Shown here piece after piece: positions 5,698-6,158 of a stretch of 6,158 nucleotides of DNA. The stretch's first letter is position 1. Every line of letters starts with the position of its first letter. Source of the DNA: G026625185 sp035256645 (GTDB taxonomy: Bacteria > Desulfobacterota > WTBG01 > JAGOGO01); NCBI GenBank assembly GCA_035256645.1, contig DATEXU010000111.1, positions 1 to 6,158 on the forward strand, written 5' to 3'. The position numbers were made by a program, and so were the translations under genes. The notes below the pieces were generated by a model, which searched no databases, was not told the origin of the DNA, and saw only the letters and a list, made by a program, of their open reading frames with translations.

Positions 5698-5919
5698 ATT
5701 TTAAACTGATATATTTACCTTAATTGGCAAAGATGATCCTAAATCTTTTTCCAGCCTTATGAGACACTATTCTAAATCTGGTCATGCCAGCTTTAAAAAA
5801 ATGTTTACTTATTAATTAAGTTTTGGTAAAGTTTTAAAAAAAATAAAATACTTATCTTAACGTGTTGTTGTTATTTTTAATTTTCAGGAATTTTTCTGAA
5901 AAAATCAGAAATTTCCCTA
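5698..5919. other. AT-rich intergenic stretch, no gene seen
   Basis: Together with the downstream leader this belongs to a gap of about 575 bp between the divergent hisF and the gene starting at 6143. No ORF with an SD was found. It holds an imperfect direct repeat, CTAAATCT...CCAGC, at 5739-5755 and 5772-5791. It also holds a small inverted repeat, TTTCTGA-AAAAA-TCAGAAA (5893-5911), shortly before the promoter at 5920. Otherwise it is low-complexity A/T runs. Confidence 0.5.
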
Positions 5920-5946
5920 TTGACAATTAAGGTGGGTAGATATAAA
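5920..5946 (+). promoter_or_regulatory. Candidate promoter for the gene at the right edge
   Basis: TTGACA (5920-5925) matches the -35 consensus and TATAAA (5941-5946) is a good -10, but the spacer is only 15 nt, shorter than the optimum. A start near 5953 would give a leader of about 190 nt, unusually long, and it contains the hairpins at 6047-6104. Confidence 0.45.
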
Positions 5947-6046
5947 AATAAAAGAATAATTTTTTTTGAGGTAGAGAGAGACTTCACTCCTGTAATAAAC
6001 TATCCGATCTTACGTAATTAAATAGAAATAATATATATTAGGAAGG

Positions 6047-6104
6047 GGGTTAGTCCTTAAGACTAAAGCCAGCACAAACTTTTTGGTAAGGGAAAATAGT
6101 TTGT
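6047..6104 (+). promoter_or_regulatory. Two-hairpin structured 5' leader upstream of the truncated gene
   Basis: Hairpin one is TTAGTC (6050-6055) with GACTAA (6061-6066), capped by CTTAA, with further G-C pairs at its base (6046-6047 with 6069-6070) after an internal loop. Hairpin two is ACAAACT (6074-6080) with AGTTTGT (6098-6104). It extends inward by TTTT (6081-6084) with AAAA (6093-6096) past a one-base bulge, giving 11 pairs around an 8-nt loop GGTAAGGG. No T-run follows, and I could not match it to a known riboswitch class. It may be a regulatory leader or simply a stable 5' UTR. Confidence 0.4.
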
Positions 6105-6142
6105 TCATTGTTAAAGCACTTTCGAGAAAAAGAGGTACTTAC

Positions 6143-6158
6143 ATGAAAAAAAGAAATA
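6143..6158 (+). CDS. Start of a gene truncated by the window edge
   Basis: An ATG at 6143 begins MKKRN and runs off the right edge. AGAGGT six nt upstream is a usable SD, and a promoter and structured leader precede it. A Lys/Arg-rich N-terminus is common for exported or membrane proteins, but five residues do not allow an identification. Confidence 0.5.

Noticed and set aside
5759..5815. 18-codon ORF with two His codons upstream of hisF, considered as a his leader peptide
   Set aside because: It is on the opposite strand to hisF, has no SD, and no terminator/antiterminator follows.
6041..6110. Resemblance of the leader to a cyclic-di-GMP (GEMM) riboswitch through a GACTAAAGCC segment
   Set aside because: The family's conserved GACGCAAAGC segment, GNRA-loop hairpin and receptor are not present.
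1..6158. CRISPR array, tRNA/rRNA genes, insertion-sequence transposase or phage genes
   Set aside because: No regularly spaced repeats, no tRNA-like cloverleaf and no matching protein motifs were seen on either strand.

Overview
The window is a moderately AT-rich bacterial chromosomal segment with strong Shine-Dalgarno sites (AAGGAGG-like, mostly 5-7 nt from the start). It holds six complete genes and the first codons of a seventh. The gene set is a polycysteine 4Fe-4S membrane protein, a YeiH-type transporter, a queuosine-salvage enzyme, a lone glycogen-binding domain protein and HisF. That set fits an anaerobic or metabolically versatile bacterium such as Desulfobacterota, Omnitrophota or an anaerobic Firmicute. 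No marker in the window settles the phylum. No phage, plasmid, CRISPR or rRNA/tRNA signature was seen.

Layout. (1) 66-989 (+): membrane-anchored protein with a C-terminal 2x[4Fe-4S] ferredoxin domain and an additional cysteine-rich core. (2) 985-1110: a compact nested-palindrome element filling the gap between two convergent genes. It has perfect 12-13 bp terminal inverted repeats and flanking TTTA(C) direct repeats. (3) 1106-3141 (-): a two-gene operon of an enlarged YeiH-family transporter (606 aa) followed by a previously unlisted 53-aa single-span membrane protein with a strong RBS. It has its own promoter overlapping a perfect 12-bp palindrome. (4) 3293-4258 (-): queuosine 5'-phosphate N-glycosylase (Qng1/DUF2419), ended by a plausible intrinsic terminator. 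(5) 4405-4790 (+): a sigma70-type promoter, a leader hairpin ending in six Ts, and a 91-aa stand-alone AMPK-beta-type glycogen-binding (CBM48) protein. (6) 4806-5567 (-): hisF with a good promoter, convergent with the CBM gene across only 15 bp. (7) 5698-6142: an AT-rich intergenic region with a TTGACA promoter and a long, hairpin-containing leader in front of a gene cut off at the window edge (start 6143).

Apart from the transporter and its small partner, the genes look like independent transcription units rather than one pathway. I see no clear new multi-gene system. The points most worth a second look are the palindromic element at 985-1110, the small membrane protein paired with the transporter, the structured leaders at 4453-4495 and 6047-6104, the extra cysteine cluster of the ferredoxin protein, and the altered ammonia-gate position in HisF.
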